From: Aquila chrysaetos chrysaetos
Taxonomy: Eukaryota; Chordata; Aves; Accipitriformes; Accipitridae
DNA: 64,000 nt
Assembly (NCBI RefSeq): GCF_900496995.4
Contig: NC_044027.1
Span: forward strand, 9,262,743 to 9,326,742
Direction: 5' to 3'
A model generated the notes under the pieces. That model saw nothing but the letters and a program-made list of their open reading frames with translations, did not search any database and was not told the origin of the DNA. This document shows positions 38,558 to 50,999 of the stretch, piece by piece; the first letter of the stretch is position 1; each line of letters starts with the position of its first letter. Made by a program: the position numbers and the translations under genes.

Positions 38558-41500
38558 CTGCCAGAGAAAAGAGATGAGAACAGGACACGGCAGGATGGGA
38601 AGCTGGGACACAGGGGACATCACAGGCTCCGCAGTACCCTTGGTTTTACCTGCCCCAAGGGTATGTCTCCACCTTGCCCCAGCCTTCCCCAGAATACCAC
38701 ACTGCCAGGTCTCCTGCACTGAGCTTCCCCTGGCCAGCTCTGCACAAACGTGGCACATGCTGGCAGCGTGGCACATCTGTCCCACACCATCACCCCACTG
38801 CCCAGCCCTGCCTGTGTTCAGAAAGGAGAGGAGTGATGGTCATTCACTAGATCCAGTGTCACAGCAGAACACAGATGCATGTTCAGAGGGAGTCACCCCC
38901 AGCATGTGTCTCAGCTGCAGCCTTGGCTGTGGCCCTTTACATGCCACACACCAAGTGCATTCCAGAGGCTCTGCTCAGCACTGTTATATATTATTTTATT
39001 TAAAACAGACGACCAGCCTAGTCAGGTCTTCATTAGTCCACAAGCAGCTCTCCAGGGCACCAGAGACACTGCCCTGCCACTGCTGGGTGTTCAGGACAGT
39101 CTTGCAAGGCGCTGGCTCAGATCCAGTTCCCAGCCCACAACCTGCTGATGTTCTCAGGCTCAGAGCAGCAGGGAGGCTCTGCACAAGGAGGAATCAGCTG
39201 GTTTCCTTGTGGCCAGCACCCTGCAGATGGCACACCAGCCCCAGTCTGCCCCTCTTTGCGCACAGCCATCAAACCTCCACCCAGGAACCTGCTACAGGAT
39301 CCCATGCTGATAGAAACAAAATTGCACAGACCCAGAAATGGGAGCCTTGATGGAGAGATATCTCCCAGCCACAGCACAGAGCAGAGGAACCGGCATGGCC
39401 CAGTAATTCTTCAGGATCAGAAACATCTGCCCAGGCTTCTTCCGCAGTGATGAGCAGTGCAGGATTAGTGCAGCACAACAGTCTTGTGTTGCCCTTTTGC
39501 AGACCCAGTGCAAACACAGCCCGAGCTGCGGAGTCACAGGTTAATTCCCCCACGAGGGCAGTGGGGCAGAGCAGCATCTCTCGTCCCATGATGGAGCCAT
39601 GCCACACACACACCCCGTCCATAAAAGCAAAAGAGCCTGACCTGTGATTTTGATGCAAGATCAAGCCCTCTGGAGCCAGGATGTGCCACTCAGCCCCATG
39701 ACGCAGCAGCGTGTACCAGGACGTACGGCACCTAGTGCACACTGCCCAACACCTTCAGGTACCCCAAAACATCCTCCCAGCTCCACCTTCACAGCCCCTA
39801 GCCAAAGCATCCTGGCGCAGGGAGGCAGGCAACTTGGAAAGGCTGTTTGCTCGCTAGAAAAGCTGCCTTTTCCCCCAAAGTGTGGCTTATTCTCTGGCAG
39901 GGGCACTGGCTTGATTCAGCTGAATTTACACCTGCAAAACTGCCTGAAACTGCAGGAAAAGCAACAGAAGGGACACAGAGCGAGCAAGGGAGGGAAGGAA
40001 GGAGGGATACCCTCTGGACAGCCCAATCCATCACTGCCAACAGACACCTATTGTACTGCTGCCATAAATCACAGCCCCTTTGGGCATCTGGGGAGAGACA
40101 AATAATGACCTGGCAGTCTCCAAAGGCCTCCAAAGAGCATGGCTCTGTTTGGGCTGCCTGCCCCCTGCAGTGCTCAGCCCCAACCTTGGCAACCTGCAGG
40201 GGCCTTGAGAAGGCACCCAGCCAAGCAGCCACTTGCTGTTTTACTTGCCTCCTAAGATATTTAGAGCCTGTGAAGGCCTAGCAGGACTTTCTGCTGGCAG
40301 CCCCCACACAAAGCTCCTGCCCTGTGGTAGAAAGGGGCCTGGAGCCTCCTTATCCCTTCTTCATACAGCATGGCAGCAAGGCACAAGCCGGGATGTGAAC
40401 TGCATGATATGCAGCTCAGTGATCGGTGGAGCAGAAAAGGCCCAGAGCTGAATCCACTTGGGCTGTGAGAATTGCCTTCCTGCTCAGGGAAGCACCCAGA
40501 TCCATCCCCATGGACGCTGCGTTGCTGGAGCCTCCTGCACCCAGGGGACTGCAGAGCCCAGGGGAAGAGGCACCAGGCACAACCATGGGTGAGAGCTGTT
40601 GACACAGCTGAGCAGCCCTCCTGCTGCTCAGCCTTTCAGCAGCGATGCCTAGGAGCCCAGTGGGCTCCAGCTCTGCCCCCCATCACCTCCGACAGTCTCC
40701 AGCCGCAGGGATCCAGAGTTCAGGGTGGGGTAAAGAGGGGGCCCCTAACAAAGACGTGATTCATTCTTTAATTGCTGCTGGTTTGTTTAGCACCGTAGCT
40801 GTCTTTGCTGCCTAATCAAAATGCAGAGGATGCACAGGCAGTGCAGGATATTTCAACAAGTAGAAACACCCTGTGGGAGAGGCAGAGCCAGAGCACCAGA
40901 AGCTCCCACAACCTCTGGTTTCTCAGCAGCCCCAACACATCTGCCTTTTCTCACAATACTGCTGGATTTGAGTACAGGGGGAAGAGGGATCCCCATTTCC
41001 CAGCAAGGCTGACAATGTCAGAGGTGTAGGAGGCGAGCAGATGGAGCCTGATGACACTGGTCCAGACCCTGCAAGCCTGGGCCACCAACTAAACTCTTTT
41101 GGCTGCCTGGTGGCATCATAGCTCCCAGTGCTACCCTGCAGCCTCCAGAGCTCCAGAATCCTTCAGGACCCAGTAACCCATGGGCAGCTGGGGAAGCAAG
41201 TGCTGTTGGCTCCTGCCTCTCCAACCGGCACTCAAAGCAGCAAGCTCAGGGCAGGGTCTGGTGGAGCATGGTGGACACAGGAGGGGGAAGGCTGCTCTAG
41301 CTCTTGGGGCTCTGTGATAAAAGCATCTCTGCCCATAACAAGTACCTCGTTTCCCACATCTGGCACAGCTGCTTTGTGTGAGGATTAATGCAGTCCACAA
41401 AACCCAGAAACACAAGCAGGGGAACACGCAGCCCCAAAGAGGGAAGTGGGTCCTTTGCCAGCAGCCAGGAGTACATCTGTGCACCACAGGCAGGCTCTCC

Positions 41501-43344
41501 AGTGAAGAGACGACCTGGCCAAGCATGCAGCCTATGCCAAGACATCCTGCAGTTCCCTGTCTCAGCTGCCCAAGGAAATATTTGCACCCCGGCATTTGGA
41601 AACACATCCCCATGGCCTGCTCTGTGCTCTCCTTGTAGACACAGGTACAGCCAGTGGAGCAGGTCTGGCCTTCCCCAGCAGTGAAGCCTTCAGCTCCAGC
41701 AGAGCTCACCAACATCAGAGCTCATCCAAATTGTAACCAGCTGAAACTGGAGGTGTCACATGCTCTATAACATCCCAGCCACATCTGCTGACATGCAAGA
41801 GAACTCTGGACACAGAGCATCCTCACCTTCATCTCCTGTCCTCACAGGCAGCACTGGCAACGAACCTGGGAGAGGAACTGAGTCACATGTATTTATATTA
41901 CAGAAATTACAAGAGGGAGGGTCTGGGGACCCCTCACCATCCCAGCCCTGGGGTCTGCAGAGAAACCTCACAGAGGCTCAAAACCCCTCTCTTACGGCTG
42001 TGTCTAACAGCAAGATTGCAGATGAAGGTCCCCAGAAGAGAGGCCCTGGACTGCCTGGGGTCACAGTCTGTGCTGCTGTCACCTCCTGGACAGGAGGGTT
42101 GAAGAAGGACCCTGCCACTGTCCCCAACATCCATCTATCCCTCACCACATCCCCCAGAAGCCCTGTTGATGCCCGAGCAGCACAGACACGGGTAAATGGT
42201 GTCAAAGAGTGTCCTGGACAATCAGGAACCAGCACACAGGTGGGATGGGCACTGCTCAGGGATACAGGGTAATTTCTAAGGCACTTCAAAATGTTCCCTC
42301 CTTCAGGCTTATCAAAAACTCTTCCCCTCATTTGTTCAGCTAAATCCATTTGTTGACATTCCCAGTGATCTCCATCTGCCACCCATCAAAATTAAAGCTT
42401 TATCCCAGCAAATTTACTTGCCCCTGAAAAAAAAATACAATCTGGGATTGCATGTTTCAGTGCGCAGCATCCCCAGCTATCAATGACCAGCACAGCACAT
42501 CTCAACCCACAGGACATGCAACACCAAGTAGTCCTACTGAGGGAAGAAGCAAACAATCCACTCTGCGGTCCCAGGTATCCTGAACCTCTGTTAATGCAAG
42601 CAGAGTGTGCACCAGCCCAGCCTTGCCGTGTCCTTGTCTCCTTCACCGCACATCCCCATGACAGCATCTAGACTACGGCTTGTGGTGTTCCTCTCTGACA
42701 CTGCCAAGCCTACAGCTCTCCCCAGCACATGCAGCAAGTGGTGAGAGGTGTTTTACATGCCACCCTGTCTCCTAGGAGCTCCCCAGGCTCACAAAAAGCC
42801 TCCCCTCTCCATGTCTTTATTGCAAAATGCTTTTAAGAGGCAAAAGGAAAGACAAACAGGACAGTAACAAAATGCACTCTCTCTATCTAAAGCAGGCAGT
42901 CTCACAGGTTTGGGTAAAAGAATCCCATGAGATAGGATTTTTCCAAATAAATTTTAAAAAAAAAAGTGAAAGTAAAGAAGAGTCTCTGTGGGACTCCAGG
43001 ACTCCAAGGCCGTGGGAGTCCCCCACACCCTCCTCCTAGAGGGCTTGAGGCTCACTGTCTGCAAAAATCACTGCTAACTCTCAAACCCAGCAGATTCAAG
43101 TCTGCTCCATCCTGCAGTGCAAACCACTAACAGAGAGCCCCAAGATCAAATGTGATCCCACAAGGAGCTGGGTATCTCCAACACCCCACAAAGGGCATGT
43201 AGGAGATAAAGTCCCTCATCTCCTACAAGTGCCAGGATCTGGTTCAGTGGTGATAACCAGGCACCTGCATAGTCATAATCCATCCTGCACCCAGGAGACA
43301 GAGCAGCACTGCAAACTAAGCAGAGAAATCATCTGAGCACTCAC
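38558..43344. other. Upstream RGS3 region, nothing recognised
   Basis: Lies between the candidate upstream RGS3 exon and the candidate exon at 43,345. A 289-codon plus-strand ORF (38,481-39,350) has biased composition, no domain and no homology I recognise; it was not accepted as a gene. Confidence 0.45.
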
Positions 43345-43471
43345 GTGTGAGCCCTGGCTCTCCCAGCTGCTCCATAACTCCCACACGGGATGGTTACTCT
43401 CTCCAGCAAAGTCCAAGCACCAGTGTCCTGCGCTGTGATTTAGCTGCCACAAGCCTTTGACCTTGGCACCA
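43345..43471 (-). CDS. Candidate orphan exon, minus strand
   Basis: A 127-nt segment has a strong polypyrimidine acceptor (a C/T-rich tract then TTTACAG) and a CAC/GTGAGT donor. Exactly one frame is open, encoding GAKVKGLWQLNHSAGHWCLD and LDFAGESNHPVWELWSSW. The protein is not recognised. It could be a 3' exon of the C9orf43-like gene or a further upstream RGS3 exon. Its entry phase does not fit the nearest candidate exon (43,948-44,038). Confidence 0.3.
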
Positions 43472-43947
43472 CTGTAAAGGAGGGGGGAAAAAAAAAACAG
43501 TATGTAAATGTCCCAAGGGAGCAGAGCTCCAGTACTAGGAAGTTACAAATTAAATTGCATGCCAGGAAGAGATGGTGGCGGTGGCGCGTGCAACGGCCCC
43601 TGTCTCTACTGGCTCCCAACAGCGAGGTACCAAATCTTTCTAACTTCCCTCTTAACATTCAAACCCCTGGGGACTGACCTTAACCTGCATTTCTATTCGA
43701 GTCTCCAGCAAACTGCACATTCAGCTGGTTGGCCTGGGAGTTAATGACTTTCTTTTAAAATTTAACACAGTTCTCCATCACAAATTTGTTTGCCAGCACT
43801 AGGATCTGCCTTTGGCTGGATATTCAAATCCAAACGCATGCTTAGACAGTTATTCCAAGCAAAAGGGTAACATACGCACAAAGAAAACCCAGAAGGTTGA
43901 AGCTGGCTTCGAAACTAAAGAAACTAAATCAGACTGGGAAAAATTAC

Positions 43948-44038
43948 CTGGCTTCCTAAATGGTAAGAGGATTGGAACAGAAAGGGTTTGGGCTATTTCT
44001 GGGCAATCCTGAGGCCAGATTTCTGGGAATAGCAAAGT
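43948..44038 (-). CDS. Candidate exon of the C9orf43-like gene
   Basis: This 91-nt segment encodes TLLFPEIWPQDCPEIAQT and LSVPILLPFRKP. It has a CATGGCAG acceptor and a GTAATT donor. Its phase-0 entry matches the phase-0 exit of the exon at 45,320-45,466. The support is splice and frame logic only. Confidence 0.35.
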
Positions 44039-45319
44039 CTGCCATGCAGGACAGACACACAAACCTCAGCACTTTCCCAGCAGTGGGATTGCTGCAGACC
44101 ACTCTCCCCCAGGGTCTACAGCAAGCATCGAGTACAGGGCACAGCTGGGGTGCTCCTGTTCCCGACATCACCTCTGCAGCAAGCACAGCTGAATCATTCC
44201 CTGAAAAATGTCAGTGAGGAACCCAACAGAGATGCAGACTGGCTGATTACTAAATCCTTTTCCAATCTGGGACCCAAGAAAGGTTTCCCCTGCTGCAAGG
44301 GTATCTTTAGAAACACCGCACCTTCTCTGCTCACATCTCAGAGTCTGCACATCCTGTTGAGGCCCAAATCTGTGAGCCAGCTGCAGCACCCACAGCAACA
44401 CCCACACCACGCCCCAGCACGGTCTTTGCTGCTGGCCTTGCCAAACTGAGGGTCCGTCTGCTCACACTACAGGCAGGTTTTCAAGGCAGATGCACTTGAG
44501 ACACCACGCTCCTGCAAAAATGCACCTTCCAGCAGAGAGCGAACGCTGCACTGGAGATTAAACTAGCATTGACCCAATGTTAACAAATGCCTCGTGAGCT
44601 GCTCCGGCCCACTGCCCAATGCGCAAAGCCGTTCATCCCCTTCTGCAGTGTCTCCCACAGCCAGCACAGGATCCCAACACAGCACTCAGCTCAGCACTGC
44701 TGCTTTGCCAAGATATCAGAGTCTCTGTGATGTCCAGTTTTACCAGAACCTTGTCTTTGCATCTTTATAGGACTTGACGTGTTTGGCATTTTTCACCCAT
44801 AGCTTTGGGTAACTTTGTTAGCTGATCCCTTTTCTAAATCTCTCTCTCTGCCCCTTCCCCCCAAAATTAACAGTCTGAACATGCAAAGGGACTAACCCAC
44901 AGCAATTCTTGGCGTCTGCACTGGTAAGGCATTGCCGTAAGAACTCAGGATGCCTGTGGCTTAAAACACAGCAAGTGCTTCTAGGGCAGGCAAAGGATCT
45001 GTAACAAATTCCACATGAGCAGGAGCTGTTACAAACCTTCTCAGCTACTCACAAGGAATGCAGAGCACAAAACAGCCTGTGTGCACAACTACTTGTTCCT
45101 GTGCACATCTTTTAGCAGGGCCAAGCTTGCTGAACTCTGAAAACAGTTCATCTTGTCCCTCACCCCCTTCTATTGCTAAGGCTAAACTGTGACTGAAACT
45201 GTTCAGCCTAAGGCAGCTACGACTATGCTGTGGTTTGTATTAGAGCTACTCCATAATCAGCTCCTCTCCATGAGACAGTACACAGCAGAGAAACAGATGG
45301 GAGGGTGAGAAGCTCTTAC

Positions 45320-45466
45320 TTTTATTTTCAGTTCTCGAAGGTTTTCACCTGTCTTGAAGACTCTGAGGCTGCAGAAACTGCCTGGCTGCTTCACTTGCCT
45401 GTGCTGTGGCTCATAAGGGAGACAGGTTAATTCAGAAGGGATCCCTTTGAAGCACAGCAATGCTTC
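45320..45466 (-). CDS. C9orf43-like candidate exon
   Basis: A 147-nt, 49-codon symmetric exon (phase 0 to 0) starts [20 protein letters not shown] and ends [10 protein letters not shown]. The acceptor is GTGATCAG and the donor GTAAGA. Confidence 0.55.
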
Positions 45467-48400
45467 CTGATCACTCCAGAAACATCCTGTAAAAAATGTC
45501 TCCTACAGGGGCTGGCAGAGCCTCACACTGTCACCCTTTATAGTGAAGAAACAGCAGCTATAGAGGATACTGGCAATCAAGAGCAAGGGGTGGGTTATCC
45601 TCAGGAACACAGCACAGTCTAATTCACTCTCAGAAGGCTGAGTGGAGATACTGACCCCATAGCACAAATGGGCCACAATAAACTATTTTCTTTCATCTTT
45701 TTTTTGTTTTTTCCTTTTGCCATTTCTAGCCTGCAGAATAACAGTAGCCTGGGCACACACCTAATTTAGGAACATTACACAAGCACCTCACAATTTTACC
45801 ACGACAAGGCTTTGTCCTTGGCTTTGCATTTCTTTAAGGCAGTGGGACTTTCACAGGCAAGGTGTTTAACACATACCTGTCTTACAGGCTTTAACCTGAA
45901 TAAAAGCAGAGCTAATTACAGCACTACATAAACTCACAGCACCATTCTTCCCCATGGACTCTGAACCCTCAATTACACTAGCGAAGAGCAGCACCATGAG
46001 AAGTTCCAGGTCTCTTACAGAACGTCTGATCTGAACATCCAGTTCTCCTTCAGCAGCAGCCCTAGGGCCCATTACATCTGCCCAAGTAGGCAACATATGT
46101 CAAGCAGAAATATATGCAAAAAAATAAATACACTGGAAGTACAGCAAAAACTTCAACAGCAAGTGGTGAGGTACAGCAATCCTGGACAAGGATTGCCTAG
46201 TGCCACAGGTCACTGGAGCAGCTGCTGCCACTTGAAACTCTTGTGTGGACATTGGGGCTGCCTGATCTCTGGGTTTGTGATGCTGAGTCTCTGCTCTCAG
46301 ACCCTGCTGCCTTGCACACAGAGCTGGGATCCAGCACTCTGCTGTTGGAGCAGCTGTTAACCTCTGTATGTGTTACTTACTCTGACACTGCTTCAGTTCA
46401 GGTTTTTGATATTTTTGATGTTTATTTGGGACCAACTTAACAACCAAATTTCCACTGTCTGAACAGTAACCCTGCTTAGAAGCAGCTGTCTCAGGAAAAT
46501 GAAACACTCAAAGCTAGCACATGGATAGGTACAATTAGACACTTCAAGAGGTACGCTTTTCTGAGCCTGCTGCTGTGGATTACTGGATTTTGACAAATGC
46601 TAAGCATTAATCCATTGCTGACTTGTTTTAATGCAATAAAAATAATACAATAATCAAGCTGGGTCTTTAAAAATTTTAGTGACATTTCTTGTAAAAGAGA
46701 TAGGTTTCAATATAGGAAAAGATCTCTTGGGAATTATGATTTTGGCCTTAGTGTGGTCACATGGATCAAAGCAATTAAGTTATAACAGCTTAAAAAGTAA
46801 TTGCCTGTCACCTGAGCTGAATTGTGTGCACAGTCTGAAGCTACATGAAATAGCTGAGCTGCTCTATGAGCTAGCTGACACCATGCCCCTGGATGCAGCT
46901 TTCCAGGGCTTCACCCAGGGTCTGGCACTACTCAACCTCTCAGTGAGCCAGTTTAGCTCACTAATTTCACAGAAAATTAACTATTTCTGGCATTGGCATA
47001 GCAAGCAGAATTGGCCAGGGCATATGATGGGGCAGACAGAGATCAAATGCTGGAAATGGCACAATGGAAAGGGGTAAGTTGCCCTTTTTGTTGGCAAAGA
47101 TCTCCTTCATCATCTGGTGAAGCCCCACTTCTAGTCTGCACAAAGTAAAATAAAAGGTACCAAAGTTCTCCTACACTTCTGTGTTCAGATTAAGCCAACT
47201 TAGTTGAAGGCTGCTGCTGAAAGGACAGCTGTCTTCTTTCTCTCCCTGTAACTATATGATCCTGACGTGCCCCTTTTGTCCAAGCATGGGAGTGGGCACA
47301 TAGAATCATAGGATCTCTCAAGTTGGAAGGCACCCATAAGGATCATCAAGTCCAACTCCCTGCTCCTGCAGGACTACCTAAAATTAAAGCATATGACTAA
47401 GAGCATTGTCCAGATGCTCCCTGAACTCTGACAGGCTTGGTGCTGCAACCACTTCCCTGGGGAGCCTGTTCCAGTGACCAACCACCATGTCAGTGAAGGA
47501 CCTTTTCCTATATAGAATTCAAGAATATTTAAGAAAATAAAAGCAGACATACTGGGTCAGACAAAGGTCTGTGTAGTTCAGTATCCTGTTTCTGAAATGG
47601 TCAGAAGGTGATGCCCAGGGGAGAACACAAGAATAGAGCAGGCACATGAGACATTTTCCAAAAATAGTTGCCCAGCCCCTAACAATTCTCAGTTCAAGGA
47701 CTTTCCACTACAATAGGGTCAACTCGACTTTACTGTACATTTTGTAGCCACAGAAGGAGTTGGAGCCCATTTGGGTGGTGGCACACCATCAGTTCAGCCT
47801 TAATGTGGCCACTTTAAGCCACCTCTGTGAATTAATTTGCATTCTGAATCAATTAGCAGAGCATAGCCCGATTATTGCATATATTGTTTCACAACCATTA
47901 TATTATCTGTAGTCAAAGGCGTTTCCCTCCCTCCAAGCTGAAAGCACTCACCTTCACAATGTTATTAAAGAGCATGAGGTTCATCTGTCCAGGTGAGATA
48001 ATGTCTGACCCTGCTGCAGAGTTCAGGCCTGGAAAAATAGGTCTTTCTGAACCGCAATACAAATAGAAGCAAGATTCATGGTGAAACAAATTCAAATGAA
48101 CAGTATGAAAGGCAAATCAGAGGTTACCCTACAGGTTTCCTTCTCAAAGCACTTTCCAAAGTGAATTAACAAAGTTAGCATTAATGTAATAGTCGGTCCG
48201 TGCAGCTGAAAATAGCTCCTTAACTGGTACACATGATTTGTCCAAATATCTTTCTTAGGTCAGATAGGAAAGTCCACTCAATCAGTAGAATTTTGGGCTG
48301 GCAATTTTTTGATAGTCACAACTGCTGAATTAGTTCATGGTAAAAAAGGATCCCAGGAAAATATCTTGAGGCTGAAACTGCTGTATTTCGAGGCCTTAGT

Positions 48401-48671
48401 CAGAGATGATCTAACCTTAGAAGACCTGAAGTAGGAAGAGAAGTGCATGAGTGACATCTGCATGGTAGCACGCTCCACTGGGAACTCGGTTCCTCATTGC
48501 AGTGCCCATTTTGTCTTTAGGGAAAGGAAAGACAGAATGATTCCAGACATTAGAGCTAAGTTTGAGAACAGATGCAATTGAAAATTTAGAAAATATAATG
48601 ACAAAGTAAAAGCTTATTTCCTTTTAAAAAGGATACCGTAAAGTGTTTAAAATTCATTTGTCCTCTATAAC

Positions 48672-48705
<34 letters not shown>

Positions 48706-50996
48706 CAGAGCAGTCATGGACAGTCTCCCAGATGCACTGAAAGTAGTAAATGCAAATCCTTGGAACAACATCCCACACCACTGAAGCCACTCCAATTTGA
48801 GTTGTGTCCCTGCCTTCAGCTTTGTGAACATTCTGTCTCTTACTGTTTTATTACAAACACTGATAGCTAACAGGGCATGCACTTAACTCTGGCCTTGAGC
48901 ACTTTACTGTCTGCTCTGACTCACCTTCAGTGATAACTTGCTCTCAATAGCAGCTCAGGGTGGATCCAGTTAGCACTAATGAGGGGGAAGAGGTGTGAGG
49001 TGATTCACAGGCCTGCAGGGGTTAGGAACACAACGATTTGCAGGCTCAAGACCTCACAGAGCCTTATGCCTACATTCAATCTTGCAACCCGAGCATTCCC
49101 AGCAGTCACAACGGGATTGTTTTCAGTGCCCAGAGTGAAGGTTTTGCAGATCAGAACATCAACTTGCATGCGTACCAGCTTCTGGCATGCTTCCTTCCCC
49201 ATTTTTAGAAGAGGAAGAGGTTAATCTATTGCAGTAACAGCCTCTTTATTATAGGACTTGTATCGCACCTATAATACGGCTTCAAGAATCATGGAAATAA
49301 TATAGGTGTTCCACAATGACTACTCTATACAGGAATAATCTGTACTTACTATTATTTCTTTGGCCATGATGATACTGAAGTATCATTTTCACAGAAGTAA
49401 AGTGAGATTCAAACCCATCTGTACTAACAGTGCATTCTGCACAGTACAAACACCACTTGGTAAGCTCTGTGTCTACTGCAGCTGGACCATAAATGTAACA
49501 TTTTTGTGAAATTCTGAGAAAAACAAGCAGGCTACCATGGGAGTGCCCACCCTTACTGCAGGCTTAAAACTCACAGATAGGCCTTCAGTGTAGTTCTCCT
49601 GACATCAGTATCTTCTTCTGAGCTTTCTTGAATCAGAGAACGTAGAAGAGAGGGTGCAGCAGAGGTGGAAGGAGTCCTGTGACACTCGGAACATCCAATC
49701 TACCTCCTTGAAGAATGGCTGGGGGACATGTTTACTATTTTCAGTGTTGGAAGTTCATGTAAAAAAAGTAAAGCAAATGCAAGATGAACACCGAGGATCT
49801 GATAATTACAAACTATAGAGTGCACTGCCACAATGGCTCCATTTAACAATAGCCAGAATTCCTAGCTAAGCAAACACGAATTTACCAACTGCAATTTTTC
49901 CTACATGCAGACCACATTCTCAGGGCCTAAGTGCCAAAAAATGCACATCCCACGCCACAGTGTTTGCTGAGCCATGCATGGGACCTGCAGAGCCTCAACC
50001 AGTCCTTCTAAGAGCATGAAGGTTACTGCAACCACAATGGCCACTTTGGTGCTCACAGTTGCCATTAAAGGGCTCTTTCCAGCTACAGAAGAGGAGGGCA
50101 CATGGTCAGACTCCTGTATATCTGGAGAAATCCTAGTAAGGAAAGTATAACCATTCATTCTTCTTAATTATCTGTCCACGGTGATCCAGTTCTTGTTGGC
50201 AAGCAGCAGTAAACCCTTTAAGGATAGGACTGCGAGATCTGTCTAGTATTGATGAATCACTTGGTTAAACAGGAGATCACACACTAGAAAAAAGTGATCA
50301 GTGAATATATAAAGCAAGCTCCAGGCAGTTGATATACAAACCTCACTTACAAGGACTTAAGTAAAGCAAGTTGCTGGGGTCTACAAGTGGAATAAAACCA
50401 TTAGTGAATGAGGTGATACGTATGATGCAAATATATACATGAGGAAAAAAAACATGTTGGAAATTGAGCACCTAAATTTAACAAGCCATTTCCTGCCAGA
50501 GGAAATACTTTCCAGCCAAGGAAAGTAACACCTTCTCTCTTCTTGAAGTCAGCCATCCAAGTTGAGTTACTTTACAGAAGAGAGGCTTTATTTGAACTAG
50601 CTACTGAGATAAATTCTGGTGAAGTCACCCATTATACAGGTCAGACTAAGCAACCTATTGATCACTTCCAGCTTTAAAAATCTAAGTATCTGTGAACAGT
50701 GTTCAACTTGACTAGCTACCTCATGTGAAAACCAAAAACTGCCTTAACTAACTTGGAGTCCTAGTGAAGTTATCTCAAGAGTAAGAATGCTCTTTTCCCT
50801 TCTTAAGTGAAAATCAGAATTTAACCAGCACTTTACCTTCCCTTTCCAAAAAGGCTCTAAAAATTGAATCAGGGTTTCCTAAACAGATCCAAGGATGTTC
50901 CTCCTCAGTTCTCTTTAGTGTATCCCAGCACTGTGGATGTCGACAAGTAACCATATCACAAGTAGTTTCATCCCACTGGCTCACATCTGCAGTCAT
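45320..50996 (-). CDS. C9orf43-like protein of unknown function (partial model)
   Basis: The first coding exon (50,837-50,996) encodes [18 protein letters not shown] and [18 protein letters not shown]. From memory, human C9orf43 begins in the same way (SQWDETTC followed by a CQHPQCW motif and a RxxxxHP segment). The gene also lies exactly where C9orf43 does: between POLE3 and RGS3, head-to-head with POLE3, same strand as RGS3. Downstream exons were placed by splice sites, open frame and phase: 47,952-48,028, 46,381-46,454, 46,019-46,077 and 45,320-45,466, the last three being mutually in phase. At least one exon between 46,454 and 47,952 and others between 48,028 and 50,836 are missing from this model. 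No domain or function is known to me. A pseudogene is unlikely, given the clean borders. Confidence 0.6.
46019..46077 (-). CDS. C9orf43-like candidate internal exon
   Basis: This 59-nt exon encodes [19 protein letters not shown]. It has a CTTGGGCAG acceptor and a GTAAGA donor and exits in phase 0, matching the next exon. Confidence 0.5.
46381..46454 (-). CDS. C9orf43-like candidate internal exon
   Basis: This 74-nt exon encodes [20 protein letters not shown] and KQCQ. It has a TTCAGACAG acceptor and a GTAAGT donor. It exits with one base, which fits the next exon's two-base entry. Confidence 0.5.
47297..47520 (-). mobile_element. CR1 LINE 3' fragment
   Basis: On the plus strand it begins ATAGAATCATAGGATCT and continues AAGTTGGAAGGCACCCAT and GTCCAACTCCCTGCTC, the reverse complement of a diverged CR1 3' end. 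The copy lies on the minus strand inside the C9orf43-like gene. Confidence 0.85.
47540..47690. repeat. Ancient interspersed repeat fragment (probable)
   Basis: It contains TACTGGGTCAGACAAAGGTC and CAGTATCCTGTTTCTGA, which resemble an old LINE-derived repeat common in turtle, crocodile and bird genomes. It directly abuts the CR1 fragment. The family name is not certain. Confidence 0.4.
47952..48028 (-). CDS. C9orf43-like candidate internal exon
   Basis: This 77-nt exon encodes [20 protein letters not shown] followed by NNIVK. The acceptor is TATTTTTCCAG and the donor AAG/GTGAGT. The other two frames contain stops. Confidence 0.55.
48029..50836. other. C9orf43-like introns with unplaced exons
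   Basis: Minus-strand segments near 50,085 ([18 protein letters not shown], acceptor TTCTGTAG, phase fitting exon 1) and 49,005-49,202 have open frames but no convincing donors. Missing exons of the gene probably lie here. Confidence 0.4.
48673..48704. repeat. Homopolymer A run, 32 bases
   Basis: An uninterrupted run of 32 A. No retrocopy was recognised next to it, so it is taken as a simple repeat within an intron. Confidence 0.9.
50837..50996 (-). CDS. C9orf43-like first coding exon
   Basis: It has 53 codons plus one base, from the ATG at 50,994-50,996 to a GTAAAG donor. Four cysteines and the CRHPQCW motif are notable. The assignment to C9orf43 rests on the N-terminal motif pair and synteny. 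Confidence 0.75.
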
Positions 50997-50999
50997 CTT

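Noticed and set aside
38481-39350. 289-codon plus-strand ORF
   Set aside because: It overlaps the candidate RGS3 upstream exon on the other strand and shows no domain or conserved motif, only low-complexity composition.
45866-46018. Continuation of the open frame beyond the exon at 46,019-46,077
   Set aside because: A GTAAGA donor at 46,013-46,018 gives a phase that fits the next exon, so the longer open frame is taken as intron.
46679-47077. 132-codon plus-strand ORF
   Set aside because: It lies antisense within the C9orf43-like gene; no homology or splice context was seen.
49005-49202. Minus-strand open frame with [20 protein letters not shown]
   Set aside because: It looks protein-like but has no convincing acceptor and donor, and it may be part of an old repeat.
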